From NCBI GenBank assembly GCA_013619105.1, contig JABXKU010000014.1, positions 1-40,284 on the forward strand: a DNA stretch of 40,284 nt. Reading direction: 5' to 3'. Made by a program: the position numbers and the translations under genes. A model generated the notes under the pieces. That model made no database searches and was not told the origin of the DNA. It worked only from the letters and a program-made list of their open reading frames with translations. Positions 1-7,905 of the stretch are shown in pieces (the first letter of the stretch is position 1; every line of letters starts with the position of its first letter). The DNA is from Desulfuromonadales bacterium (GTDB taxonomy: Bacteria > Desulfobacterota > Desulfuromonadia > Desulfuromonadales > Syntrophotaleaceae).

Positions 1-910
1 GGGTGGGCATTTCGTCACGGAGTTCATCAAGCAGCCCGCCGACGTAAGCCACATCGCCCAGGTCTGGGACGATGGACCGGTTTTGAATGTCCCTCGGGGA
101 GGTCGGATCTGGACCGGTAGCGGATATCTCGGTGATGAACCAGCCAAAACGGCTCAGGCTGGCCAGATTCTGTTGTTCCCAGAGTCCGCCGTCGACGGCC
201 TTTTCCACCCGACAGCCCGGCAGGTTGGCGAGGCCGAAATCGAGGGACAGGGTGCAGGGGGAAGCATATTCCTGTACCCGTTCGAGAATCCGCTGCAGGT
301 TGATGGTGGCGCTCAGGCTCATGGCCTCGCCCAGGCCCTTGGGGTTGAAGCGCCCCGGCAGAACCCGTAGCGCATTTAGCACGCCGCCGGTGCTGTTCAG
401 CAGATAGAGATCCAGCACCGGTTTCGCCCGCAGAATGGCCTGCTGAAGTTCCTCGTTGCCGATGGGCTGGGCCTGATCGATGCCGTTGTAGACCTTCTGT
501 GCCATCAGGTGTTTGAGATGTTTGCCGATGACGCTGCCCGACAGGTCGGCCAGAACCGCCGTTACCGCCATGCCCCGTTCAAGAACAATTGGATCGCCCG
601 CGGTGAAAAAAGTTAGCGCTTCGGCTTCGATTTGTAGGCTGCGCAGGCGGGTTGGCAGCAGCTCCGGCTTGCTGGTTGGCAGTAGCCAACAGCGCCAGCC
701 CCTCCGGAGCAGAATGGCGGCACTGGGCGCCAACTCTTCACGGGGGCCTTCGGCCAACAGGTTTGGCCCACGGCCAATAAGGCGCTGGCGGGCCAGGTAG
801 AGGTCGATTCCCGGTTGGCCGTCCAGTTCGGCCAGCAGGCTGTCCAGTTCGTTGCTGCCGGCGGCAATGCTGTCGACAATCAGCAGATGGGGATTGGGAA
901 TTTCGGACAT
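1..910 (-). CDS. Unrecognised conserved-looking protein, cut by the left window edge
   Basis: About 303 codons are visible without a stop, reading leftward from an ATG at 908-910; the C-terminus lies outside the window. A CAGGAG sequence about 11 bases upstream supports the start, and an overlapping shorter frame on the same strand is clearly a shadow. The protein begins MSEIPNPHLLIVDSIAAG and is soluble-looking: no signal peptide, no membrane segment, regular alternation of hydrophobic and charged residues. I recognise no domain or catalytic motif. It lies 54 bases downstream of the DUF3422 gene on the same strand, so the two are probably cotranscribed. I cannot assign a function; confidence is for its being a real gene. 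Confidence 0.75.
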   Translation of the reverse strand, partial: MSEIPNPHLLIVDSIAAGSNELDSLLAELDGQPGIDLYLARQRLIGRGPNLLAEGPREELAPSAAILLRRGWRCWLLPTSKPELLPTRLRSLQIEAEALTFFTAGDPIVLERGMAVTAVLADLSGSVIGKHLKHLMAQKVYNGIDQAQPIGNEELQQAILRAKPVLDLYLLNSTGGVLNALRVLPGRFNPKGLGEAMSLSATINLQRILERVQEYASPCTLSLDFGLANLPGCRVEKAVDGGLWEQQNLASLSRFGWFITEISATGPDPTSPRDIQNRSIVPDLGDVAYVGGLLDELRDEMPT

Positions 911-964
911 AGTGAAATGCGGTCTCCTGAGCGTTTATGGCAGGGTTCAGCTAGGGGGTGAATG

Positions 965-2269
965 TCAGGGTTCACAAAGGGGTTTTTTTATCAGACGCTT
1001 CTTGATGTGCTTGACTCCCCACCAGACCGTCCCTAGCACCAGCGGCACCAGACAGGCCAGAACCACCTTTTTCTTCAGTGCTAAAGCCTCCAGAGGCAGC
1101 CCGCTAAGAACGTAGCTGATCAGGCCGATCATATAGTAGCTGATGGCCGCCACGGACAGTCCTTCGACCGTTTCCTGCAGGCGGAATTGTAAGTCGCTAC
1201 GGCGGTTCATGGCCGCCAATAGGTCCTTGTTCTGCTCCTGCATGGTTAGGTTGACCCTGGTTCGCAATAGATCGCCGGCCCGTTCGATGCGTTTGGAAAG
1301 ATCTTCGAGCCAGTTTTGCACCGATTCGCAGGTACGCAGACCTGGATTAAAGCGACGGGACATGAATTCGGCCATGGTCATGTGTCCTTCGACCTTGTCT
1401 TCTCGAATATTCTCCAGACGACTCATGACCAGGTCGCGATAGGCCCACGTGGCAGAGAATCGGGCATTGGTCTCGGCTCTCCAGGTTTCCAAGCGGGTCG
1501 ATAACAAGGACAGCTGCTCTAGCAGGCGGCGCTCAGCATCGCCGGTGTCGGTGTTGGGGATGCGAGCCAGCATTGCCGCCAGTTGTCCATCCATCTCATG
1601 CAGTTCCGGCGCCAGTCGTTTGGCGATGGGCATGGCCAGTTGGGCGAAGAGGCGATAGGTTTCCATTTCATAAATGCGCTGCACTAACCTGCCCATGCGA
1701 CATTCACCCATACCACGGTTTTGGATCAGGATGCGGCCGAAACCGTCGCTGTGCAGGAGAAAAGCCGAACAGATCAAGGCCTTGCCCGCCTTGGACTGAC
1801 TGAGCACCAGTTGCCGACCTTCAAAGGCCTCGGCCAATGCGGATGGGCTGAGGTCCGCTTCCTCGTCCACCACCTCCAGGTGCAGGGCCGCCACTGCCTG
1901 GCCGGGTAACGAGGCCAGCCAGTCCTCCGGAGCCTGATCGAGAACCCGCTGCTTGAACAACGCGCCGCGGCCTTTGCGCGCCAGGGTCAGAGCGTAGAAC
2001 TCCATATGTCGGTCCCAGCGCAGTGTAAAGGGCCCGCAATCCTGCCAGAAGGAGACCGTGGTGGCCTCGGGCGGCAAGACAGAAAAACGCTCACAGAGTT
2101 CGCAGACCAGTTCAAAGGCTCGGTTCAGTTCCTGCGGAGTAGCCTTGAAGGCCAGGTGGGAGATCTGCTGCGGTATGGCCACTGCGCGAAAAGGCCGAGC
2201 GTGCAGCTCCTCGTAGAGCTGATCGCGCAGGGGATGGGTGGAAAAGGGCAGACAATAGTAATCGGACAT
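965..2269 (-). CDS. DUF3422 family membrane-anchored protein
   Basis: 434 residues. The N-terminus carries the family hallmark in which HPLR is followed by ELHARPF (about residues 9-24), and the C-terminus has two hydrophobic helices (about residues 375-395 and 402-420) followed by a basic tail, the usual DUF3422 layout of a large soluble domain plus a C-terminal membrane hairpin. The ATG at 2267-2269 is preferred over an upstream in-frame start because GAGGAG lies about 9 bases ahead of it and the family homology begins there. The family is widespread in Proteobacteria and its role is not established. The middle of the protein is rich in Leu/Glu/Arg helices. It probably leads an operon with the truncated gene downstream and is divergent from efpL. 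Confidence 0.85.
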   Translation of the reverse strand: MSDYYCLPFSTHPLRDQLYEELHARPFRAVAIPQQISHLAFKATPQELNRAFELVCELCERFSVLPPEATTVSFWQDCGPFTLRWDRHMEFYALTLARKGRGALFKQRVLDQAPEDWLASLPGQAVAALHLEVVDEEADLSPSALAEAFEGRQLVLSQSKAGKALICSAFLLHSDGFGRILIQNRGMGECRMGRLVQRIYEMETYRLFAQLAMPIAKRLAPELHEMDGQLAAMLARIPNTDTGDAERRLLEQLSLLSTRLETWRAETNARFSATWAYRDLVMSRLENIREDKVEGHMTMAEFMSRRFNPGLRTCESVQNWLEDLSKRIERAGDLLRTRVNLTMQEQNKDLLAAMNRRSDLQFRLQETVEGLSVAAISYYMIGLISYVLSGLPLEALALKKKVVLACLVPLVLGTVWWGVKHIKKRLIKKPLCEP

Positions 2270-2406
2270 AGGGGCAGGCTCCTCGGCAAGAAGAACTCCG
2301 ATTATGGCACGGTCGCTCGCAGCGGGCAACTGCGGGAAACAAAAATATCATCGGGGGATATTTACATCCTATACTAGGTGTGGCGTGTAGCTTTTGCAGT
2401 GTAAGA

Positions 2407-2436
2407 TTGTCATGGACAACGGTTTTATGCTAGATT
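2407..2436 (+). promoter_or_regulatory. Candidate sigma70 promoter for efpL
   Basis: TTGTCA at 2407-2412 is followed 18 bases later by TAGATT at 2431-2436, which is preceded by TGC (extended -10). It would give a leader of about 35 bases before the efpL ATG at 2477. Judged by eye only. Confidence 0.35.
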
Positions 2437-2476
2437 TTCCCGGTTTGGCAAACCAAGAAAATAACAGGAGAACAAT

Positions 2477-3040
2477 ATGGCTACTACCGCCGATCTGAAA
2501 CGCGGCCTGGTGATCCAGATCGCCCAGGCTCCCTGTCTGGTGCTCGACATCACCTCCCAGTCCCCCTCCGCCCGGGGCGGCAGCACCCTTTTTAAGACCA
2601 AGTACCGCAACCTGCTCACTGGCCAGGTGCTGGAAAAAGCCTTTAAAGGCGGTGAGCGCATCGACGAAGCTGACTTCGAACGGCGCAAGAGCCAGTTTCT
2701 CTATCCCGATACCGAGGGCGGGGTCTTCATGGACCTGGAAAATTACGAACAGTACGAGCTTGCCGGTGAATTGTTCGAAGGGGTAAAGGACTTTCTTCTC
2801 GAAGGGATGGAGATTCAGCTTGGTGTATTTGAAGGCCAGGTAGTGAGTACCGAGCTGCCGCTGACGGTAGAGCTGCTGGTCACTGAAACGGCCCCGGCCA
2901 TAAAAAAGGCTACCGCCACCGCCCAGACCAAGGAAGCTCTACTGGAGACGGGATTGCGGCTGCAGGTTCCCGGTTATCTTGAGTCCGGCGAAAAAATTAA
3001 GGTTGATACCCGTGAAGGTCGCTTTATTTCCCGGGCCTGA
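2477..3040 (+). CDS. efpL: Elongation factor P-like protein EfpL (YeiP type)
   Basis: 187 residues with the three-barrel layout of EF-P: KOW-like N-domain (about 1-63), central OB domain (about 65-125) and C-terminal OB domain (about 130-187). The loop that reaches the peptidyl-transferase centre reads SPSARGGSTL with Arg at position 33, the arrangement of E. coli EfpL/YeiP (SPTARGAATL), not the PGKG-type loop with a modifiable Lys of canonical EF-P. The C-terminal half also matches YeiP (ETAP.IK, LQVPGYLESGEKI). EF-P family proteins relieve ribosome stalling at polyproline and similar motifs. The start has AGGAG about 8 bases upstream. The GIY-YIG-like gene follows after 53 bases and probably shares its transcript. 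Canonical EF-P is not in this window. Confidence 0.9.
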   Translation: MATTADLKRGLVIQIAQAPCLVLDITSQSPSARGGSTLFKTKYRNLLTGQVLEKAFKGGERIDEADFERRKSQFLYPDTEGGVFMDLENYEQYELAGELFEGVKDFLLEGMEIQLGVFEGQVVSTELPLTVELLVTETAPAIKKATATAQTKEALLETGLRLQVPGYLESGEKIKVDTREGRFISRA

Positions 3041-3093
3041 TACGATTTCGCTGCTTATTTATAGATTTATCGAAAATAGAGAAGGAGAGACAG

Positions 3094-3393
3094 ATGCCGG
3101 TCGGTACTGGAAAAATTATTAGAGAGATGCGAGATTTTATTGCTCGCCATGATGAGAATTACAACAACTGGTATGTCGGCATTACCGCCGATCCCATCAG
3201 CCGATTGCTTGATGATCACAAGGTTGATATCAATGTCGACCTGTGGCTGTGCAGCGAAGCTTTCTCCAATGAAGAAGCGCGCAAGGTCGAAGATCGTCTT
3301 ATCTCAGAATCCGGCGTGACCGGTGGTTGCCAGGACGATAAGACCGGGCAGTTCGTTTATGCTTATCGCATGAGCGACAATACCCAGCCCTAG
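3094..3393 (+). CDS. Small GIY-YIG-like protein
   Basis: 99 residues. The segment NWYVGIT (about residues 27-33) followed by an Arg/Leu helix and DDH resembles the core of the GIY-YIG fold (Y.G, then a conserved Arg), and a later helix with EDRLIS supplies a Glu like the family's metal ligand. It is too short to hold the usual accessory DNA-binding domain of GIY-YIG nucleases, and the first GIY strand is not clear, so nuclease activity is not assured. GAAGGAG lies 8 bases before the ATG. It follows efpL by 53 bases and a strong terminator follows it, suggesting an efpL-led two-gene unit. Alternative: a non-catalytic domain that shares the fold. Confidence 0.7.
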   Translation: MPVGTGKIIREMRDFIARHDENYNNWYVGITADPISRLLDDHKVDINVDLWLCSEAFSNEEARKVEDRLISESGVTGGCQDDKTGQFVYAYRMSDNTQP

Positions 3394-3433
3394 GTCGAGG
3401 GACTCAGGGGGTTAGGTTTTGCCTCACCCAAAC

Positions 3434-3470
3434 AAAATGGCCCCGCCAATGATTCGGTAGGGCCATTTTT
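3434..3470 (+). terminator. Rho-independent terminator after the efpL unit
   Basis: AAAATGGCCC (3434-3443) pairs perfectly with GGGCCATTTT (3460-3469) and runs into T residues; loop of 16 bases. The A-rich 5' arm could let it act in both directions. Confidence 0.8.
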
Positions 3471-3622
3471 ATGCCAGAAGCGTTAAGTCACGCCCAGGAA
3501 ATTCTGGCGGTCAGTTCTCCCTTTCTTCAACCTTATTACTCCATGCTTGCGACAGCTGCACTTGGTTGTTGGTTTTGCTACCAGTAGACTCCCGTCCACC
3601 CTCACATGCTTTCGAGAGAGTC

Positions 3623-4102
3623 ATGAATAAACCAGCCCTTCTTCTCCAAATCATCGCTCGCTTAGAGTCCGCTCATGCCTCGGCGCTGCAGGCGGCCAAG
3701 ACCGCTCATTCTGCTGCCACCCACGAAGAGAACATTCCCGACAATAAGTACGCCACCCTTGGCCTGGAGGCCTCCTACCTAGCCCAGGGCCAGGCCAATC
3801 GTGCCCAGGATATTCTGGTTTCCCTGAAGGCCTTTCGACAAATGGTCGTACAAAAGTTTTCAGACGCGACACCGATCCGCTTGACGGCGTTGGTGCAGCT
3901 AGAGGATGAGGGGGGGGCAAGCAGATTGGTGTTTCTCGGTCCTGCGGCCGGCGGCCTGTGCCTGACCTTTGAGGAACGGGAGGTTATGGTCATCACCCCA
4001 GCTTCTCCTCTGGGAAGGGAGCTGCTCGGAAAGCGCTGCGGCGATTCGCTGCAGATCAGAACCGACGGCCTTCGGGAATATGAAATTGTTTCGGTCTGCT
4101 GA
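3623..4102 (+). CDS. GreA/GreB C-terminal-domain-like protein
   Basis: 159 residues from the ATG at 3623. The N-terminal half (about 1-75) is helical and holds the signature THEENIPDNKYATLGLEASY, known from a family of small proteins whose C-terminal part resembles the FKBP-like domain of GreA/GreB. The C-terminal half contains FLGPAAGG and VITPASPLGRELLGKRCGD, the Gre-domain pattern. Family members are often labelled transcription elongation factor GreAB or, misleadingly, 3-oxoacyl-ACP synthase. The N-terminal coiled coil is shorter than that of true GreA and lacks a clear acidic tip, so RNA polymerase cleavage activity is uncertain. An in-frame start 57 bases upstream would add residues unlike the family, so it was not used. 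Confidence 0.75.
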   Translation: MNKPALLLQIIARLESAHASALQAAKTAHSAATHEENIPDNKYATLGLEASYLAQGQANRAQDILVSLKAFRQMVVQKFSDATPIRLTALVQLEDEGGASRLVFLGPAAGGLCLTFEEREVMVITPASPLGRELLGKRCGDSLQIRTDGLREYEIVSVC

Positions 4103-4305
4103 CGAGTTGCAATGGGCGCAACCTGCTGGTGAGTTGCATCCCTGATTGTCACTCTGTCCGAAGTTACCCATTATTCCTCTGCCTCTGGTAGACTGAACTT
4201 CCTAGGAAAGTATTTGGGGGAGAGACAACGGAGCAGCTGGGCTCCTTTAGTTAACGACCAATGTGCTGGTCTCAATGACGGTGCTGCAAAAGGATGGTTT
4301 TGGGC

Positions 4306-5844
4306 ATGACCTACAAGTTCAGGGATATTGTTGACGTCAAGGCTGTTCAGGTGCTGATGGACAAACTCTGGCTGGCCTCCGGCATCCCGACGGGGATTAT
4401 CGATGTCGATGGTACGGTTTTGGTCGCTACCGGCTGGCAGGATATCTGCGCGAAGTTCCATCGCCAAAATCTCGGGACCAAAGTCCGTTGTCAGGAAAGT
4501 GATGCTTACCTCGCCCGGCATCTGCAGGAGTTGGCCAACCTGCCCCCGTGCGGTTACGTAGAGTATCAGTGCGGCAACGGTATGATTGACATCGCCATTC
4601 CCATTGTTATTGAGGGTCGGCATCTAGCTAATATTTTTCTGGGACAGTTTTTTTACGAACCTCCGCAAGAGACATTCTTTATCAACCAGGCGCGCCGCTA
4701 CGGTTTTGATGAGGTTGCGTATCTGAAGGCTTTGCGCCAGGTCCCTATATTCTCCCGCGAGAAAGTAAGCGAGATCCTAGCGTTTAATAGCAGTCTGGTG
4801 GATTTACTAACCCGCATGGGGGTTGAAAAACTGCGCCAGATCGAGACGCAACAGGAACTATTAAAGTCCGAGGAAAAATTCCGTACCCTGTTTGAAGGCT
4901 CAAACGATGCAGCCTACATCCTGGAGCCCGATGGCAAACTGCTTGAAGTCAACCGGATGGCCTGTGAACAGTTCGGTTTCTCTCGCGATGAACTGCTCGG
5001 TAAAGCCATGTTTGAGTTGTTGGCGCCAGACAAGGTGGCTAACTTCAGCAATCGGGTGCAGGAGATTCAACAAAAGGGGCGGCTGGTCTTCGAAACCAAG
5101 CATCTCGGCAAGGACGGCGTCCCTTTCCCGGTCGAGGTCAGTGTGCGATCCTTTGAATACCAGGGGCAGCCGGCACTGCTAGGCACCTTTCGGGATATAA
5201 GCCAACGTAAGCAGAATGAAGAAAAGTTACGCGCCTCGCTGAAGGAAAAGGACGTGCTCCTGCAAGAAATCCATCATCGGGTCAAGAATAACCTGCAGGT
5301 GGTATCGAGCCTGCTTTACTTGCAGTCGGAAAAATTCAACGATCCGGAACTGACCGCCTGCTTTCTCGAAAGCCAGAGTCGTATCTGCTCCATGGCATTG
5401 GCCCATGAGCAACTCTATCAGACGAAAAACCTGTCCGAGGTCAGGTTGAAAACCTATGTGGAAAGTTTGGTCGCCCAATTGCAGCAATCCTTTTTGCTCC
5501 CGGATCAAGCGATCACCTGTCGACTTGAGGTTGAAGAGTTTGTACTCAATATTGAAAAGGTCATTCCTTGCGGTCTGTTAATCACGGAATTACTGTCCAA
5601 TGCCTATAAGCATGCCTTTGTTGACGGCAGGACGGGCAATATCACTATTTCGATGCATCGCTGTGGTAAACAGGTCGTGTTGGCTGTGGCCGATAACGGA
5701 GTGGGACTGCCTACAGGGTACGATTGGTGCCAGGCCAAGACCCTTGGTATGCATCTGATGACCGCCTTGACTAACCAGCTCAATGGGACTCTTGAATTGG
5801 AACAGGACCATGGCACCCTATTCAAGGTACGGTTTGTTCCCTAA
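4306..5844 (+). CDS. Sensor histidine kinase: PocR domain - PAS - HisKA_2 - HATPase
   Basis: About 512 residues, no signal peptide or membrane segment, so cytoplasmic. Residues about 1-170 form a PocR ligand-binding domain (SGIPTGIIDVDGTVL near the start, then conserved Cys in CQESD and PPCGYVEYQCGNG, and IFLGQFF). A PAS domain follows (about 190-305, ending GTFRDISQRK). The kinase core is of HisKA_2 type: EIHHRVKNNLQ with the phosphoacceptor His at 323/324, then N-box ELLSNAYKH and G1 DNGVG. PocR domains are known or predicted to sense small hydrocarbon derivatives such as 1,2-propanediol. No response regulator is adjacent, so it is an orphan. The start is ambiguous: ATG at 4294 or 4306; AGGA 11 bases before 4306 favours the latter. 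Confidence 0.88.
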   Translation: MTYKFRDIVDVKAVQVLMDKLWLASGIPTGIIDVDGTVLVATGWQDICAKFHRQNLGTKVRCQESDAYLARHLQELANLPPCGYVEYQCGNGMIDIAIPIVIEGRHLANIFLGQFFYEPPQETFFINQARRYGFDEVAYLKALRQVPIFSREKVSEILAFNSSLVDLLTRMGVEKLRQIETQQELLKSEEKFRTLFEGSNDAAYILEPDGKLLEVNRMACEQFGFSRDELLGKAMFELLAPDKVANFSNRVQEIQQKGRLVFETKHLGKDGVPFPVEVSVRSFEYQGQPALLGTFRDISQRKQNEEKLRASLKEKDVLLQEIHHRVKNNLQVVSSLLYLQSEKFNDPELTACFLESQSRICSMALAHEQLYQTKNLSEVRLKTYVESLVAQLQQSFLLPDQAITCRLEVEEFVLNIEKVIPCGLLITELLSNAYKHAFVDGRTGNITISMHRCGKQVVLAVADNGVGLPTGYDWCQAKTLGMHLMTALTNQLNGTLELEQDHGTLFKVRFVP

Positions 5845-5890
5845 AAAAAGCTAAGCAGAGAATACGTTTGATCTTTTGCCGCAGGCCAAT

Positions 5891-5924
5891 GCAAAAAGGC
5901 TCCCCGTAGTGGGAGCCTTTTTGC
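5891..5924. terminator. Bidirectional terminator between convergent genes
   Basis: GCAAAAAGGCTCCC (5891-5904) is the exact reverse complement of GGGAGCCTTTTTGC (5911-5924) with a 6-base loop. T tracts exist on both strands, serving the kinase on the plus strand and the transglutaminase on the minus strand. Confidence 0.9.
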
Positions 5925-5996
5925 GTTCATTACGCAGCGGATAGATCCGCCCTGTTTCTGTCGCAGCAAACGACGCTGAACAAATGGTTCCGGCTG

Positions 5997-7007
5997 TTAC
6001 TGCTCCTGATAGGTGAAGCTGTAGGAGAAGTTTTTCGGGTCGTAAAAGTCGAGGGGCTTGCCATCCACCTCGGCATAAGGGTAGCCGAAGGTGTTGAGTG
6101 CCGGGCCGGCCTGGGCAGGGTTGAGCAACAGATCCCGTCCGCTGGCCAGCTTGAAGCGGTAGGCGTCGATGCCGCCCCAGAAATAGTCCCGCAACTCTTG
6201 TGTCTTGGGGCTGTCGAGCTCCATTTTGCCCACCAACATCGCTTTGCGCACGTCAGCCGGATCGGTCGAGATCCAGCCGGCACCGGGGATGAAGACTTCC
6301 GCCCAGCAATGTTGCCAGCTGCTGATGTCCTGTTTAGCCGTCTTACCCAGGCGCAGGCCGAAGACCTCGCGCGCCGGCACACCCGCCGCTCGGCACAGGG
6401 CCACATAGACCGAAGAGATATCGGTGCATTTGCCGCCGGGGCTCAGCAGCAAGGCGCACACATCCCCCTTGCCGCAGCCACGAGTCTGCGGATTGCGGTA
6501 CATATTTTCGACGGTCCAGTCGTAGATCGCCTTGGCCTTTGCCAGGGCCGTAGGCTTGTCCTCGACAATTCTGTTTGCCAGTTCCTGCACGGCGCCATCG
6601 ATGGGGCCGAGTTTGGTGGCGGCCAGATATTCAGCATAGTCGGCCACATTCCAGGCCGGTTCCTCGTTCGGCAGTGTGCCGCGCCGAAGCTCCTGGCGAT
6701 TGACGCTGAAGTTAAGCTCAAGCTTGCGCAACTTCGTGCCCTGGGGCCACTCGACGTAAAGAGCCGGGGTGCCATTAATATTGTCGGTGGTGACTGCGGC
6801 GGAGGCATAGTCACCATGCCACTCGATGTCGCTGATGGTCTGGTGCTGATCGGAGACCGGGTAAGGAATCCACAGGCGAACCGCTGCGTTTTCCGGTTGA
6901 GCGGACAGGTCGAACTGCATGGTCACGGAACCGGAGTGGTTCGCTGCCCAGCCCGTAGGGGCGCTGATCAGTAGGAAGAGGGCCAACAGCAACAAGATGC
7001 GTTTCAT
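5997..7007 (-). CDS. Exported transglutaminase-like protein
   Basis: 336 residues from the ATG at 7005-7007, with CAGGAG 6 bases upstream. Residues 1-21 are a signal peptide (MKRILLLLALFLL, ending GWAA). The C-terminal half is a transglutaminase-like fold with the complete triad: Cys194 in GGKCTDISS, His233 in WQHCWAEVF and Asp249 in STDPAD. In bacteria such papain-like proteins act as peptidases or amidases on periplasmic substrates more often than as crosslinkers. The N-terminal region (about 25-120) is a beta-rich domain often found before this fold. The gene is monocistronic, with a terminator on its 3' side and a good -35 box upstream. Substrate unknown. Confidence 0.85.
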   Translation of the reverse strand: MKRILLLLALFLLISAPTGWAANHSGSVTMQFDLSAQPENAAVRLWIPYPVSDQHQTISDIEWHGDYASAAVTTDNINGTPALYVEWPQGTKLRKLELNFSVNRQELRRGTLPNEEPAWNVADYAEYLAATKLGPIDGAVQELANRIVEDKPTALAKAKAIYDWTVENMYRNPQTRGCGKGDVCALLLSPGGKCTDISSVYVALCRAAGVPAREVFGLRLGKTAKQDISSWQHCWAEVFIPGAGWISTDPADVRKAMLVGKMELDSPKTQELRDYFWGGIDAYRFKLASGRDLLLNPAQAGPALNTFGYPYAEVDGKPLDFYDPKNFSYSFTYQEQ

Positions 7008-7093
7008 AGAGACTCCTGATGGGAAAATGTCCAAGTTGTGCAGTGTCATTGTATGATTTGATACCGTAACGCTAGGGTTTTTATTGGGTGGTC

Positions 7094-7122
7094 AGGCTAG
7101 ATAGTTGACCTTGTTATGTCAA
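7094..7122 (-). promoter_or_regulatory. Candidate promoter for the transglutaminase gene
   Basis: On the minus strand a perfect -35 TTGACA (7122 down to 7117) is followed after 17 bases by TAGCCT (7099-7094). Leader to the ATG at 7007 would be about 80 bases. The -10 match is weak. Confidence 0.35.
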
Positions 7123-7221
7123 ATTGAAAATAGCTATTAAACCCACGGTTCTTATTTAAAAAAACAATAGGGCTAGTAGCAGGTTCGAGTCGAAATGTGT
7201 TCAAAAAACGGCCGCTATGAA

Positions 7222-7253
7222 AAAAGGCTCCCCCGCTGACGGGAGAGCCTTTT
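7222..7253 (-). terminator. Terminator of the ABM-domain gene
   Basis: AAAAGGCT (7222-7229) pairs with AGCCTTTT (7246-7253); the stem extends through C-rich and G-rich segments with one mismatch. On the minus strand it ends in a T run, 31 bases past the stop of the ABM gene. Confidence 0.75.
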
Positions 7254-7283
7254 GATTTTGCTCATTATGTTTAAATGTGTTGA

Positions 7284-7604
7284 TCAGCTTTGTTTCTGCC
7301 ACATCGAATCAGCGGGGAACAGGTGGTTGCCGGTGGAGATGTCCAGCGGCGCGGCCAGCCAATCCTTGGTGGCCTCCAGCCAGGTCTGAAAGTGCGGAGT
7401 TTCTTTATGCACGTCAAAAGCCTGCTCGCTGGTGTAGACCTCATAGAGGTGCAATTTATTAGGGTCGGCGTGGTCTTCAACGATGTTGAATAACAGGCAG
7501 TCGGGCTCGTTGTTTACCGACCCACGCCCGTCAGCCAGCATGGCTTCGATGAATTCTTCACGATGTTCCGGTTTGACCTGGACCTTGACGATGACAGCAA
7601 ACAT
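7284..7604 (-). CDS. Antibiotic biosynthesis monooxygenase (ABM) domain protein
   Basis: 106 residues forming a single dimeric ferredoxin-like ABM domain: MFAVIVKVQVKPEHREEF at the start, then GSVNNEPDCLLFNI, LYEVYTSEQAFDVHKETPHF and a C-terminal tail. This pattern resembles LsrG and YgiN-type proteins, cofactor-free monooxygenases or isomerases acting on quinones, AI-2 derivatives or other small molecules; sequence alone does not say which. GGAGGAGC lies just upstream of the ATG at 7602-7604. It is flanked by a terminator downstream and 300 non-coding bases upstream, so it is probably a single-gene unit. Confidence 0.85.
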   Translation of the reverse strand: MFAVIVKVQVKPEHREEFIEAMLADGRGSVNNEPDCLLFNIVEDHADPNKLHLYEVYTSEQAFDVHKETPHFQTWLEATKDWLAAPLDISTGNHLFPADSMWQKQS

Positions 7605-7905
7605 GCGCTCCTCCTGGTGTGAATGGAAAGACGATCAGTGCTTTCGACCATGCCGGCCATGATCTGTTAATGAAAAGCATTAAAACAGTGGAGGCAGGGA
7701 TGTCAAGGGATTGTCGATTTTTTGGCGTGAATTTAGGGCGTCAGCGTCTTAATATAGCCGCACGCATCGTGGTGACAGGGCCTGAAGTCAGCTTCAAGTC
7801 GTGGATAGTAACGCCCAAGCTCAATCAGGCCACTGCCGAAGCAGCAGCCTGCGGTGGGATCGGACAAAAGCAGATGAACCCGATGATTCGATCAAATGCA
7901 ATCTG
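7605..7905. other. 301-base intergenic stretch
   Basis: Lies between the 3' end of the M23 peptidase gene and the start of the ABM gene, both on the minus strand. It must hold the ABM promoter and the peptidase transcript end, but I see no convincing hairpin with a T run, no clear promoter and no credible small gene. Confidence 0.5.
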
